From contig NC_062221.1 of assembly GCF_902686445.1 (NCBI RefSeq), forward strand, positions 33,930,575 to 33,994,574: a DNA stretch of 64,000 bases. The letters run 5' to 3'. A model generated the notes under the pieces. The model did no database searches. It was not told the origin of the DNA and worked only from the letters and a program-made list of their open reading frames with translations. Position numbers and translations under genes: made by a program. Shown piece by piece: positions 36,076 through 47,898 of the stretch. The stretch comes from Sciurus carolinensis. Taxonomy: Eukaryota > Chordata > Mammalia > Rodentia > Sciuridae. Numbering within the stretch: the first letter of the stretch is position 1; every line of letters begins with the position of its first letter.

Positions 36076-37994
36076 CAAGCTTAATTTGGAGAGGATTCAT
36101 CAAGTTATACTCCCCAAAATTCTAGTTTCAAATTTTATTCCAGCAAACAACATAAGTAATGGCCATCAATATTGATTATCATACTTTTAAAAATTTATTT
36201 ATGTATTTATTTATTTATTTTAGCTTTCACTTTACTCTGAAAAGTTTGGTGGTTTTACCTTCCCTAACCAAAGGTGGATGTCTGTAATTTTAAGTAATTC
36301 CTGATAACCATGGTGCAGTTTTTCTTTGAAAAATTTACTCAGAGACTCATAAGTGAGTAAACTTGTATAAACTTGGTAAGCCTGTATAATAATGCACAGT
36401 GTCATAATTTTATATTCATTCTAAACCAGGGATATAATTTTTTCTGTTTTCATTTAAATCCTAGCATTTTATCTCTACAAAATTTCTTTGTATAAGCAGT
36501 ATCAAATTCAGAGATCCAGGAAAATGAGAGACTTATCACCATGAGGGCTTGTCTGACCATATATAATAATTTCCATTCCTCATATGACACAGTTTCTTTG
36601 GGGTTGGAATGACTTAGGAGATAAAAAGTGTCAACATATAAATCTAATCTTTTATTCCTTCTACCTGTTCCTATCTTCAGAACTGATTCTTTTCAAGAAT
36701 GACTGTCAATTTGAATTTCATTTAGGTTAAAAAATGAAGAACAGAATGATTCTCATTATTTGGTGATTCAGGATTCAGAACACAACATACCCAAATCTGG
36801 CATATTGAATACTTGAAACTTAGGGAAATCAGAAAGACATCAGAAGCAAGACCTTTTTGATTTTTACCTGTCCTATCTTTGGGCTCTATTTCTCCAACGG
36901 AGGGACTCACAGCAATTAGAATTCCTCCTTCCCAAAGTCATAGAGATTAGAAACGTGCTCCTCCAAAGCAAGCTATAAAATCTAGAATGATCACTTTCTC
37001 CTTTCTTCCTTCCACCTTCAGGACCCTCATTCCAGAGGGGCCCTGCTCCATTCCTAGAATGAAGGAATGTTGTTAACAGAGGACTAGAAAAATCTGAAGA
37101 CACAGACCTTTTAAGATTTTTCCCTTCATCTATTACCATGAAGTCATAAATTTTTCTCCAATCATATTTTTACATGTCCACAATTTATCAAAACTAAGCA
37201 TAAAAATAGTTTTCCCTTAGTCTTCAGGTCTTCATTTCTAAAGACTTCAGTGTTAAATAAAACTATGATTAAGAACATTTTTATGATTTTCTCTTCTTAA
37301 CTCATCTATTTCTATAGCAATAACAGACTATGACTCTGAAGGATGGATGAGGAAATGAATCAGTTTTCTGACACTGCAAAAAATTATGAAAACAATTATG
37401 AAAATCTATTGTGGATTTATACTTAATATTAAAGTTTACCACAAAAACTCAATGTTTTCATTTGGCCATGATAGATCTAAGTTGTAATTACTAAAGGAAC
37501 TAATGATCCTGAAAATTGGATAGTCTACTTTCTTTTCTCTGTAGGACAGAACTAAGCTGAATTGGACAATAAAACATATTTCCTCCAGTTTATTGACTCA
37601 GTAACTATGTTAGGCTTCGGTAGGAGAAAGAGTTTGGCAGATATTTATTTTTATAAAATGGATGAATGAATGAACAAAAATAGCAATGTTTTATTAAACA
37701 AGATTATGTAATTGTTTAAATCTGCCCTCTAAAAAAAATTGCTGTAGAGTCAGGTTACTGTACTAAGCAAGTGTAGTAAGCGGAAATAGTCCTAAAATCA
37801 TATCCTGGGTACGATGTGAAAGTTTCATTCCTTAGGCTTAAATCTCCATCCACAATACAATCATAAGAAAATCTATCTTGCATGATTATTATGTGGTTTT
37901 AAGATATTGAATGCATTTATTAGTACACAGTAGGAGTAGAGAGTTGGTAGAAGGTATGATTATTTAAAATAATTTTAGTGCTAAAAATTTGGAT
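36076..37994. other. Unassigned DNA, possibly with an unclassified repeat
   Basis: An (ATTT)n tract lies at 36190-36225. The stretch 36860-37140 is more GC-balanced ('gggctctatttctccaacgg', 'gtcatagagattagaaacg') and looks like part of an LTR or DNA element I cannot name. Two overlapping minus-strand frames there (36722-36910 and 36873-37139) have no recognisable features. Confidence 0.4.
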
Positions 37995-38852
37995 TTTTTT
38001 AAAAATAATAGTTTCACTGAGATGTAATGCAATTTCCATATAGTCCACCTAATAAAAATGTACATTTCAATGGTTTTTAGCTCACACACAGAGTTGCACA
38101 TATCCTGTTACCTCTATCAACTTTAGAACATTTTCATCCTCCTCTTCCAATTGCATAATCATTACCAGCTTCTCTCCCCACAAGGCTTTCAACCAGGAAA
38201 TTTTTAACATGCTTTCCTCCTTCATGGATTTGTCTATGGGAGATGTGTTGGGGTGCATATATAAATATATGTGTATATATATGTATTTTATACATATATG
38301 TATAAACACATACATGTATATATGCAAGAACATACATGTGTATACATATGTATATTTGTTATACACACTCATAAATAAGTACTATTCTGTTATTAACTTC
38401 TTTCATTTAAAGTAATGATTTCAAGGTTTCATGCTACAGTTTGTAGCATGTATTCATTTGTAATTTTAATAGGGTCAAATAGTATTTTATTGTATGAATA
38501 TACAATGTCTATATTTATTCATTTGAAAGTTGATGAATATTCAGTATAATTTCACTTTTTAGTTATTATGAATAACATTGCCTTGGAATGTTTTTGTATA
38601 GACTTCGTTTTCAATTCTCTGAATACATACCTACAAGAGGAATTGCTGGATCACCATTCCATGTTTAAACCTTGGTGAACTACCAAACTCTTTCCTAAGC
38701 ACTTGCACCATTTTGCATTTCTGTCGTCAGTATGTAAGAATGTTGATGTCTACACATGCTCCTCAACACTGATTATAATTATCTGATATTCAATTCTAGT
38801 GGCATCTCATTGTAGTTTTTAATTTGCATTTTATGGGTAGCTAATAGCTTAA
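37995..38852 (-). mobile_element. Old L1: 3' UTR and ORF2 C-terminus
   Basis: Antisense L1M text: 'caatggtttttagctcacac', 'ctttagaacattttcatcctcc', then after a microsatellite 'tttcaaggtttcatgctac', 'gaggaattgctggatcacc' and 'gcaccattttgcatttctg'. A TATG/TA-rich microsatellite at 38255-38370 interrupts it. Confidence 0.8.
38255..38370. repeat. TATG/TA-rich microsatellite
   Basis: Impure 'atatgtgtat' and 'acatacatgtat' units, open in several frames on both strands, which explains the tyrosine- and isoleucine-rich frames over it. Confidence 0.9.
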
Positions 38853-39033
38853 ATTGTTCTAATAACAAACACCAAATTTGAATTGTTTCGTATTTCCCTT
38901 TGCTGTTTAATTGATCTCAGAGCGAGCTCTCTGAATTTGTATATTCCCAATAATGTCAGTGCTCTTGAGTCAAGTTTCATACTTCTCTGTTAACATGGCA
39001 TAAACTAAAGAATATATACCTCATCACTATGGG

Positions 39034-39240
39034 CTAATTAGACAGAGTGCTAGACATCGTAACTTTTATTCCTGGAAGACAGTATCTACAGCAAAGCTGG
39101 GATGAGAAGTGCTGGTGGCCTGCCTTTGTGGAAACGCTTGACCGGACAGAAGTAGTTCTGTCTTCCTGTTCACATCCATCAGGTGTAGTGCTTCTGCCAT
39201 GCTGAATTGGAGGGTAGGTGAGGTGCTGTTCATATCTCAA
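39034..39240 (-). other. Unrecognised GC-balanced island with an open frame
   Basis: A 68-codon frame on the minus strand of normal amino-acid complexity, in AT-rich surroundings. It begins with TTG rather than ATG. Residues include 'TTPDGCEQEDRTTSVRSS'. No domain, splice signal or poly-A tail could be assigned. It could be an exon-derived or processed-pseudogene fragment, or chance. Only its base composition and sequence complexity set it apart. Confidence 0.35.
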
Positions 39241-39603
39241 ATACCATCAAATACAGTTGCCTGAAAAAGATTTAGATTTTGCAAAATATTTTTTTTTGCC
39301 ATATTGCTTTAGGACAATTAACAGAGACTTAAATTAAAATAACAAACAAACAAAAAAAAAACTTTCACCAATTTCTTTTTTTTTTAATTTATTTTTATGG
39401 TACACAAATGGGATACATACTGTTTCTCTGTTTCTACATGAAGTAAAGGCATACCAATTGTGCACTCATACATTTACATAGGGTAATAGTGCTTGATTCA
39501 TTCTGTTATTTTTTCCTCCCCCCCACACCCCACTCCTCTTTTCCCTCTATACAGTCCCTCCTTGCTCCAATCTTACCTCCCTCCCACCCCCCACTATGTG
39601 TCA

Positions 39604-41894
39604 TCATCCGCTTATCAGCGAGATCATTTGTCCTTTGGATTTTTGAGATTGGCTTATCTCACTTAGCATGATATTCTCCAATATCATCCATTTGCCTGCA
39701 AAAGCCATAATTTTATTATTCTTTATGGTTGAGTAATATTCCATTGTGTGTGTGTATATATACCACAGATTCTTTATCCATTCATCAAATGAAGGACATC
39801 TAGTTTGGTTCCACAATCTGGCTATTGTGAATTGAGCAGCTATGAACATTGAGGTGGCTGCATCTCTGTAGTATGGTGATTTTAAGTCCTTTGGGTATAG
39901 GTCAAGGAGTGGGATAGCTGGGTCAAATGGTGGTTCCATTCCAAGTCTCTAAGGAATCTCCACAGTGCTTTCCAGAGTGGTTGCACTAATTTGCAGTCCC
40001 ACCAGCAATGTATGAGTGTACATTGTTCCCCATATCCTTGCCAACACCTCTTGTTGCTCATATTCATAATCGCCCTTCTAATTGGGGTGAGATGGAATCT
40101 TAGGGTGGTTTCGATTTGAATTTCTGTTATTAGTAGAGATGTTGAACATTTTTTCATATATCTGTTGAGTGTTTGTAGATCTTCTTCTGTGAAGTGTCAG
40201 TACATTTCCTTAGCCCATTTGTTCATTGGATTATTTGTATTCTTGGTGTAGAGTTTTTTGAGTTCTTTATATATTCTGGAAATTAGTGCTCTATTTGAAA
40301 TATGAGTGGCAAAGATTTTCTCCCACTCTGTAGGCTCTCTCTTCACATTGCTGGTAGATTCCTTTGCTGAGAGAAAGCTTTTTAGTTTGAATCTATCCCA
40401 GTTGTTGATTCTTGCTTTTATTTCTTGTGCCATGGGAGTCCTGTTGAGGAAATCTGATCCTAAACCGACAGGTTGAAGATTTGGACCTACTTTTTCTTCT
40501 ATAAGTTGCAGGGTCTCTGGTCTGATTCGGAAGTCCTTGATCCATTTTGAGTTGAGTTTTGTGCAGGGTGAGAGATAGGGGTTTAATTTCATTCTACTGC
40601 ATATGGATTTCCAGTTTTTCCAGCATCATTTGTTGAAGAGGCTATCTTTTCTCCATTGCACATCTTTGGCCCCTTTGTCTAGTATGAGAAAATTGTATTT
40701 ACTTGGGTTTGTGTCCATGTCCTCTATTCTGTACCATTGATCTACCTGTCTATTTTGGTACCAATACCATGCCATTTTTGTTACTACAGCTTTGTAGTAT
40801 AGTTGATGTTCTGGTATTGCAATACCCCCTGCTTCACTCTCTCTGCTAAGGATTGCTTTAGCTATTCTGGGTTTCTTATTCTTCCAGATGAATTTCATGA
40901 TTGCTTGCTCTATTTCTGTAAGGTACATCATTGGGATTTTAATTGGAATTGCATTGAATCTGTATAGCACTTTTGGTAGTATGGCCATTTTGACAATAGA
41001 ACATGGGAGATCTTTCCATCTTCTAAGGTTTTCTTTAATTTCTATCTTTAGTGTTCTGTAGTTCTCATTGTAGAGATCTTTCACCTCTTTTGTTAGATTG
41101 ATTCTCAAGCATTTATTTTTTCGAGGCTATAGTGAATGGGGTAGTTTTCCTAACTTCTCTTTTTGAAGATTCATCACTTATGTATAAAAATGCATTAGAT
41201 TTATGAGCACTGATCTTATATCCCGCTACTTTACTGAATTCACTTATGAGTTCTAAAAGTTTTCTGGTGGAATTTCCAAGTTTCTCTAAATATATAATCA
41301 TGTCATCAGCAAATAGGGATAGTTTGATTTCTTCTTTTCCTCTTTGTATTCCTTTAATTTCTTTGGTCTGACTAATTGCTCTGGCTAGAGTTTCAAGGAG
41401 AATGTGGAAGAAAAGTGGTGAAAGAGAGCATCCCTGTCTTGTTCCAGTTTTTAGGGGGAATGCTTTCAGTTTTTCACCATTTTGAATGATATTGGCTGTG
41501 AGCTTATAATAGGTAGAATTTACAATGTTGAGGAATGTTCCTACTGTCCCTATTTTTACTAGTGTTTTGAGCATGAAGGGGTGCTGTATTTTATCAAATT
41601 CTTTTTTTGCATCTATCGAAATAATCATGTGATTCTTGACTTTAAGTCTGTTGATATGTTGAATTGCATTTGTTGATTTCCGGATGTTGAACCAAACTTG
41701 CATCCCTGGGATAAAATCCACTTGATCATGGTGCACTATCTTTTTAATATATTTTTGTATGCGATTTGCTAAAATTTTGTTGAGAATTTTTGCTTTGATG
41801 TTCATTAAGGATATTGGTTTGAAATTTTCTTTCCTCGATGTATCTCTGTCTGGTTTAGCTATCAGAGTAATATTGGCTTCATAGAATGAGTTTG
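39604..41894 (-). pseudogene. L1 ORF2p pseudogene, RT and C-terminus, copy B
   Basis: The longest coding relic in the window: a 270-codon open piece over the RT palm and fingers (41113-41925), with the catalytic F-A-D-D at 41302-41313. Further open pieces lie at 40626-41108 (thumb), 40197-40592 and 39604-40157 (C-terminal, with the cysteine-containing 'GTLIHCWWxCK'-like block), ending at the stop at 39604-39606. Frameshifts at about 41110 and 40600 and stops elsewhere destroy function. The endonuclease lies inverted next to it. Confidence 0.9.
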
Positions 41895-43285
41895 AGAGAC
41901 TCACCTCATAGAAAGGGATACCCACAGACTAAAGATGAAAGGATGGGAAAAAACATACTTTGCACATGGACTCAGCAAAAAAACTGCAGTATCCATTCTC
42001 ATTTCAGATAATGTGGACTTCAAGCCAAAGTTAGTCAGAAGGGATAAAGAAGGACATTTCATACTGCTTAAGGGAAGCATAAATCAGCAAGACATAGCAA
42101 TCATAAATATCTATGCCCCAAATAGTGACTCATCCATGTACGTCAAACAAATCCTTCTCAATTCCAGGAATCAAATAGAACACAACACAATAATACTAGG
42201 TGATTTTACTACACCTCTCTCACCACTGGACAGATCTTCCAAACAAAAATTGAACAAAGAAATCGTAGATCTCAATAACGCAATCAATAATTTAGACTTA
42301 ATGACATTTATAGAATATACCATCCAACAAAGAGCAAATACACTTTCTTCTCAGCAGCACATGGATCCTTCTCTAAAATAGACAATATTTTATGCCATAA
42401 AGCTAATGTTAGCAAATACAAGAAGGTAGAGATTCTACCTTGTATTCTATCAGATCATAATGGATTGAAATTAGAAATAAATGACAGAGTTAAATCAGAA
42501 ACTACTCCAACACCTGGAGAGTAAATAATATTCTATTGCATGATGAATGGATAACAGAAGACATCAGGAGTGAAATAAAAAAATTCTTAAAGGTAAATGA
42601 GAACAAAGATACAGCATATCAAAATCTCAGACACTATGAAAGTAGTACTTAGAGGAAAATGTATTTCATGGAGCACATTCAATAAAAGAAGAAAAAATCA
42701 ACAAATAAACAACCTAACACTACAGCTCAAAGCCCTAGAGAAAGAAGAACAGAGCAACAAAAAAGTAGTGGAAGACAGGAAATAGTTAAAATCAGAGCTG
42801 CAATCAGCAAAATTGAAATAGAAGAAACAATTGAAAACATTGACAAAATAAATAGTTGGTTCTTTGAAAAAGTAAATAAAATTGATAAACCCTTTGCCAC
42901 ACTAACAAAGAGAAGGAGAGAGAAAACTCAAATTACTAAAATTTGGAATGAACAAGGAAATATCATGACAGACATGAGTAAAATACAAACAAAATTAGAA
43001 GCTATTTTGAAAAATCTCTACTCCAACAAAACAGAAAATCTTGAAGACATCAACAGGTTTCTAGAGACATAAGAATTAACTAAACTGAATCAGGAGGACA
43101 TACACAATTTAAATAGATCAATTTCAAGTAATGAAATAGAAGAAGTCATCAAAAGCCTACCAACAAGGAAAAGTCCAGGACCAGATGGGTTCTCAGCCGA
43201 GTTCTACAAAACCTTTAAAGAAGATCTCATTCCAATACTTCTCAAAGCATTTCATGAAATAGAAGAGGAGGGAACCCTCCCAAAC
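41895..43285 (+). pseudogene. L1 ORF2 endonuclease-to-RT segment, inverted part of copy B
   Basis: Plus-strand L1 ORF2 from the endonuclease 'ETH' motif through 'GKGWEKT'-like and 'LVRRDKEGHFILLKG' blocks (148-codon frame 41935-42381), the lysine-rich linker and up to 'EEEGTLPNS' near 43285. It is head-to-head with the rest of copy B. Several stops (for example around 42380 and 43070) break the frame. Confidence 0.9.
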
Positions 43286-43296
43286 TCACCAATTTC

Positions 43297-43869
43297 GAAT
43301 ACTTCAGTAAGGAGCAGATGCAAAATAACATCCAGGCAACTACCAGTCTTACAGACTTGGATTGCTTTTTCATAAAAAAGTTAATTATCAACTGGTGTAG
43401 AAATATCTAAAGCAGCTATATTCTATGTCAGATGCATCTGTTAACTCTAAATGAGTTTTTATTTTAGTTTTTTAATTTGACTAAAATATGAGAGAAATAT
43501 GCAAAAGTGAGTAAATATTTTACAACTGAAAAATTTATGTACTGGAGAATTGAGTAATCACTATCAAGAATAAAATAGAAAGTAGAATAAGGCATTTGTC
43601 TAATATATACATATATAATGTACATTATATAAATATACTAATATATCATATAAACATATTATATATAAATGTGTGTGTGCAAATATACAAAAGACCTGAA
43701 TTTTTGCTGATAAAATTAAGACAGAGTATGAGAGTACATAAAAAGTTTTCATTGCCTTACTATATTATCTGGTTTACATACACTTTTAAAATAATAGAAA
43801 TAATTGTTTAAAATCAAACTATTTATTTTAATGTTCAGCCTTGACATAAGCAGAACTTGAAAGTCATGA
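43297..43869. other. Unassigned AT-rich DNA
   Basis: Contains an AT-rich 'atatata' tract at about 43600-43680. Nothing else recognised. Confidence 0.4.
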
Positions 43870-44060
43870 ATTTTGTTATTATAACAAGAAAAAACTAGAA
43901 AAACTGAAAGTCAACGACTTCTCTCAGACATTTCAGAAAACAGAGTCATAGGGCAAACTGCTACTCCAATCTGGAATGACAGGCACATGCAGAAAGTTGT
44001 GGGAAGTGATATTTGATTACTTTGGGGCAAAGTCTTCTGCAACTTAAACTAAAAGGAACA
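43870..44060 (+). mobile_element. Old L1 5' UTR fragment
   Basis: Resembles 25265-25345 plus 25565-25600: 'aagtcaacgacttctctcag' against 'aaatcaacaactcttcttaa', and 'acaggcacatgcaga' against 'acaggcagatgcaga'. The SINE at 25350 interrupts one copy but not this one. Assigned to the same old L1 family by that similarity only. Confidence 0.5.
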
Positions 44061-45514
44061 ATTCTTTTTGTTTGTAGACTTGGTACATTTTTTCAATATC
44101 TTTCAATTTATAACTTTTTTATTGATGAATCTTAAAACTAATGATTATTATGTCATTTTGTATAGTCTTCTGAGGAATCCATCAAAAGTGTTCTTCACTT
44201 GGACATCTAACATTGCCTTTGATATTTTACTTAGAGTACCCATCTTCCTTCTATCTTACTCACCTATTTTCATATTATCTTTGTTTTCATAAAAGCCTCT
44301 AATATATTAATCCATTTGGGAGAAGTGGTTTGATGGATTTCACTTTGATTCTCCCGCTGTTTCCAACTCCTTGGTCAAGTGATCTTCTTAGTGGACCTCT
44401 TGCGTAGCTGGCACTATAAGCATGTAGTATTTTTAATTACTTGTCTGATACATTCAAAGTCAGTGTCATATGTAACTCCTGTTCTGATGCTTCCTATGTC
44501 TCTTTCAGCTGGGCTTTTTCTTGACTTTTAGAATGATCTATAATTTATTTGTTCAAAAAGAAAGGACTTTAGTGTGAAGATTTATTTTACTCTGGGAAGG
44601 AGTTGAGTTGCTTCCTGTAGCTGTAGATGCCAGAGGTTTCAACAATCTTACTCTTTTTTGCTCTATCTATCATGTTTGGGCTTTACAAAGTACTTCTCTT
44701 AAGGGAGACTTTTTTTGAGCTCTTTTCATGGTTCTCCACTATTATTAACCTGGAGCCCTCCTGGCTGCTGGTAAGGTATCAGTGAAGAGAAGCATTCTGT
44801 AAAGTTATGATTAAATCCATCATTCAGTGATCTGTTTGCCGGCTATGATCTGCAAGGTGTTTCTTGTTTCCTCCCACTCCTTTATGTAAGACAGGAGGGC
44901 TGAGGAGCCTTGAGTCAGAAATGCATTTCCTCTAAAACATTAGAAGAAATAGAGCAGACTCTGTTAAAGACTTTTTTTCCCAGGTAAGTAGACTTTTCAT
45001 GAAGAGAATGTGCTGAGTATACTTCACAATGTTTAATACTCCTTTTTCCCCTGCAGAACCATGAGGGGATGTTTTCTGGAATCTCATTTGGTGGCATTAC
45101 CCATAACAACACCTATGAAATTGTTGTCTGCATTCTCAGATGGCTAGTGTCTCACTCTCCTCTTACTTCACACTCTACCTCTAATAATTCTTCAAAATTA
45201 ACATTTAAATTTTACTTAAAGTACTTGGCACAGCAGGGTCCATTTCAGGTACTGAAATCTTGTCTGGGACTCTCAGTACTTATGTGATCACACATTACAG
45301 TGGCTGTTTTTTCTGCAACTTTAGTTATATCAAATATAATTGATTTTCAGATTGTTTCATTTTTTTTTAAATTTAGGACAACAAATTTCACATGTTAGAA
45401 TTGGAAGTGAAATTCTTAGTGATAACTTTAAGCATGGTAGTGCAAGCATTCAAATAAAAAAGATAAGGATTACCAGAGTACATAAAGAAATATAATTTTT
45501 TGCCTTTTAAAAAC
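44061..45514. other. Unassigned, probably old repeat sequence
   Basis: Phrases such as 'ctgtagctgtagatgccagagg' recall antisense old L1 untranslated sequence, but I could not establish order or limits. No convincing exon. The frames at 44068-44292 and 45069-45287 show no features. Confidence 0.35.
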
Positions 45515-46493
45515 TGATTTTAAATGTAATTTCTTAGACTGAAAGTAGAGGCATGAAAAAAATGTACTATGCTAATAATAAAGGAAAGCTGGAATAGTTA
45601 TGTTAATTTCAGACAAAGTAAAAGTCAAATAAAGTTGATCAAAGATAACTAGGAGCCTGACATAATAATAAAGAAGTTAAGTCTTTAAGAAGGCACAATT
45701 TAAGGGACTATCCATAGTCAAAGATTGCTTTAAAATATATGAAACAGAAACTGATAAAACTTAATGGAAAATCTAGTAATTTCTATGATATTTGTAGACT
45801 TTGACACACTTATGTTCAAAATTGATATAACAAAAGCCATAAAATCTGTAACTTTATGGAAGACATGTACAGCATTTTGAAATATCACAGTACAGTTGAC
45901 ATTTACAGAATACTCCATTCAACAGCAGAACATATATTCTTTTCAAAGGCAGACAGAATGCTTATAAAGTTAAAACACATAAACTATTAAAACTTCTTAG
46001 GAAATTTAAAATAATAAAAATCATATAGAGCATCTTCTAAAATAATAAAGTTATTAAAGAAGAAATCAATAACAGATAGTTGGAAAAAATCCCCAAATAT
46101 TTGGAAGTGAAAAATATACTTCTAAATAATTTATGGTTTAAACAATCATAAAAGAAAAAACATATATGCAGACACATAACCCCACACAGGAAGAAAATAT
46201 AATTCATTCAAATCATTTGAATGCTATGAAAAAGATACTCAGAGGAATATTGTAGAAATAAATGCATGTTATAAAAGGAGAAACATCTAAGTCAATAACC
46301 TAAGCTTCTGCTTCAAAACACCAGAGGAAAAACAAAAATAAATTTAAAGCAAGCAGCAAAAAGAAAATAGCAACAATTAGAGTAGAAATCTAAATTCAAA
46401 AAGTAAAAGAATAACTTTGCAGAAAATCAGTTAAACCAAGAGCTAGTTTTTTCAAATAATAAAAGGTAAATTTCAAGTTAAATAAGAAAAAAA
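45515..46493 (+). mobile_element. Old L1 ORF2, endonuclease and linker (host of copy C)
   Basis: Degenerate text in ORF2 order: 'aaagctggaatagttatgtt', 'tttacagaatactccattca', 'agaacatatattcttttc', 'aaccaagagctagtttttt'. No frame remains. Interrupted by copy C at about 46494 and continued at 53055, 54247 and 55520, so one old plus-strand L1 spans 45.5-56.9 kb. Confidence 0.75.
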
Positions 46494-46495
46494 TA

Positions 46496-47898
46496 GATTC
46501 CAGATCCAAGATGGCGGACTAGAGGGAGGCTGCGTTCCTTGTCACTCCGTAAATCTGTTTTCAAGTAGAGGATATCTGTTTCTTGGTGAGGCAGTTTTTG
46601 CTGCTTATTGATCCCCTGCTGTTTACCCCATTTGTCTGCTGTGACCACCTGCAGTCTGCCAGCATATTGATGCCTTTTTTGAATGCAGAATGCTCACTGT
46701 CAGGCACCTATCATCTGCCATTTGCCTGCCTCTTGCCTGTCCATTGCCTGCCTTACACCTATCCATCACCCAAAGCACGAGGTTCACCTCCTGATCGTCT
46801 GACAACAGTCAGCAAACTGATCACCGACCGCCAGTGGAGTACCAGCTGCCTGCTGTTGCCTGGAAGTTCACTGTTACAGTATCTGCAGATTTGATTACAC
46901 GTGGCTGCCGCCATTTTGAGACAACAGCCAGGCCCCATAGGACCCCTGGCCAGACTGACTGAGCCCCGTCTCCAGGAGCCCTCAACCTAACTGATCACTC
47001 CCTGCCTCTGGGACCCTCACATCGACTGACTGCTCCTTGCCACCAGGACCCCCAGACCAAATGACTGCATCCTATCACCGGGACCCCAGACTGACTGATT
47101 GCACCCGGCCTCCAGGATCCTGAAACTACACCAAACACACATGAACTCCAGGACCTCTGCCTGACCAACCGCACGCCACCTCCAGGACCTCCAGCTGACC
47201 ATGTCCACACCCTGAGCTGCAGCTCCCCATTTGCCAACACATTTGGAAGCCAGAGTAGCAATCTTGGATAATCCTGGAAGCCGTAGCTCCGATATTTAGG
47301 TGGAGCAAATCCCATCCTGAGATGCCTGCTGGAGACTTGAAGCTCAATGTGTACCTCTCATGCATCAGCCTACTGAAAACTGGGAGGTTTCATTACTATA
47401 TGACTGTTATACTGTAGATTTTCTTTTTTCTCCTCATTGAAAATTTTTAAGTTTTTATTTATTTACTTTTCTTGCTCTCTTTTCCTTTTGTTTACCTCTT
47501 CCCTCAGAGTCTCTTTCTACCTTTTTTGCATGCTAACATCCAATTTCTTTTGATTACACTCTCACTCTTTCTATTATCTAGAACTTCTGTATATTCTTTT
47601 CTTATCCCATTAACACCCTCTGCATCCTCTTTGTCCTCCATTTGAAACTGCAGACCTTATTGCAAATCTGTTTTACTGAAGATAATATTTGAACTCATTC
47701 TGTTTATTATGACAATTTTGTTATTGTCCTCATAGGGGCTATTTGGTCTAGGATTGCATAGTGTCTGAATTGGGCACTGCTAATATTGATCTCCCCTTAA
47801 GGAAAGGGTTTTGGAAACCTATAGGGTCATATAAGCCTATGGGGGAAATCTGCAGTACCCCGGATCTGCACTGCTAGAGGGGAAGACACATGAACAAC
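46496..47898 (+). promoter_or_regulatory. L1 5' UTR and promoter relic, copy C (1.4 kb)
   Basis: Starts with 'ccaagatggcgg' at 46506-46517, a YY1-type site at the same distance from the 5' end as in copy A. About 45 bp from there match copy A, then similarity is lost. 46500-47380 is GC-rich and contains the 35-bp tandem array; 47400-47890 is AT-rich. Antisense frames exist (for example 47126-47365, ATG-started, 79 codons) but nothing supports them as genes. Function as a promoter is inferred from position and the motif. Confidence 0.7.
46937..47217 (+). repeat. Degenerate 35-bp tandem array, 8 units, in the L1 5' UTR
   Basis: Units start at 46937, 46972, 47008, 47043, 47078, 47112, 47148 and 47182, a spacing of 34-36 bp. 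Most begin 'ccaggacc' or a close variant ('ccgggacc', 'ctgggacc') and several carry 'gactgactg' or 'ctgacca' about 15 bp in. Units are diverged, with no unique spacers between them. Confidence 0.85.

Larger units (their letters stand above)
39376..43285 (-). mobile_element. L1 with 5' inversion (twin priming), copy B
   Basis: A 3.9-kb L1 of the young lineage. The 3' part (39376-41894, minus) runs from the RT to the T-run complement of the tail. The 5' part (41895-43285) is in the opposite, plus orientation and starts at the endonuclease 'QETH' region. The two parts meet in ORF2 at the same point of the L1 ('...LPNS' and 'NSFYEAN...') with microhomology 'caaactca'. An 11-bp target duplication 'tcaccaatttc' lies at 39365-39375 and 43286-43296, so both parts came in as one event. 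Confidence 0.93.

Noticed and set aside
36722..37139. Two overlapping minus-strand frames as a possible gene
   Set aside because: No domain, no splice or start context, and the area looks like an unclassified repeat.
38082..38415. Tyrosine- and isoleucine-rich frames on both strands
   Set aside because: Translation of a TATG/TA microsatellite inside an old L1.
41113..41925. A 270-codon frame with an RT motif as a possible domesticated gene
   Set aside because: It is one piece of a dead L1 ORF2 with breaks on both sides, and target duplications show a plain L1 insertion.
46937..47217. Regularly spaced short repeats resembling a CRISPR array
   Set aside because: The units are degenerate, head-to-tail without unique spacers, and lie in the 5' UTR of a mammalian L1.
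47126..47365. ATG-started 79-codon frame antisense to the copy C 5' UTR
   Set aside because: GC-rich sequence favours chance open frames, and the frame is unrelated to anything in copy A.
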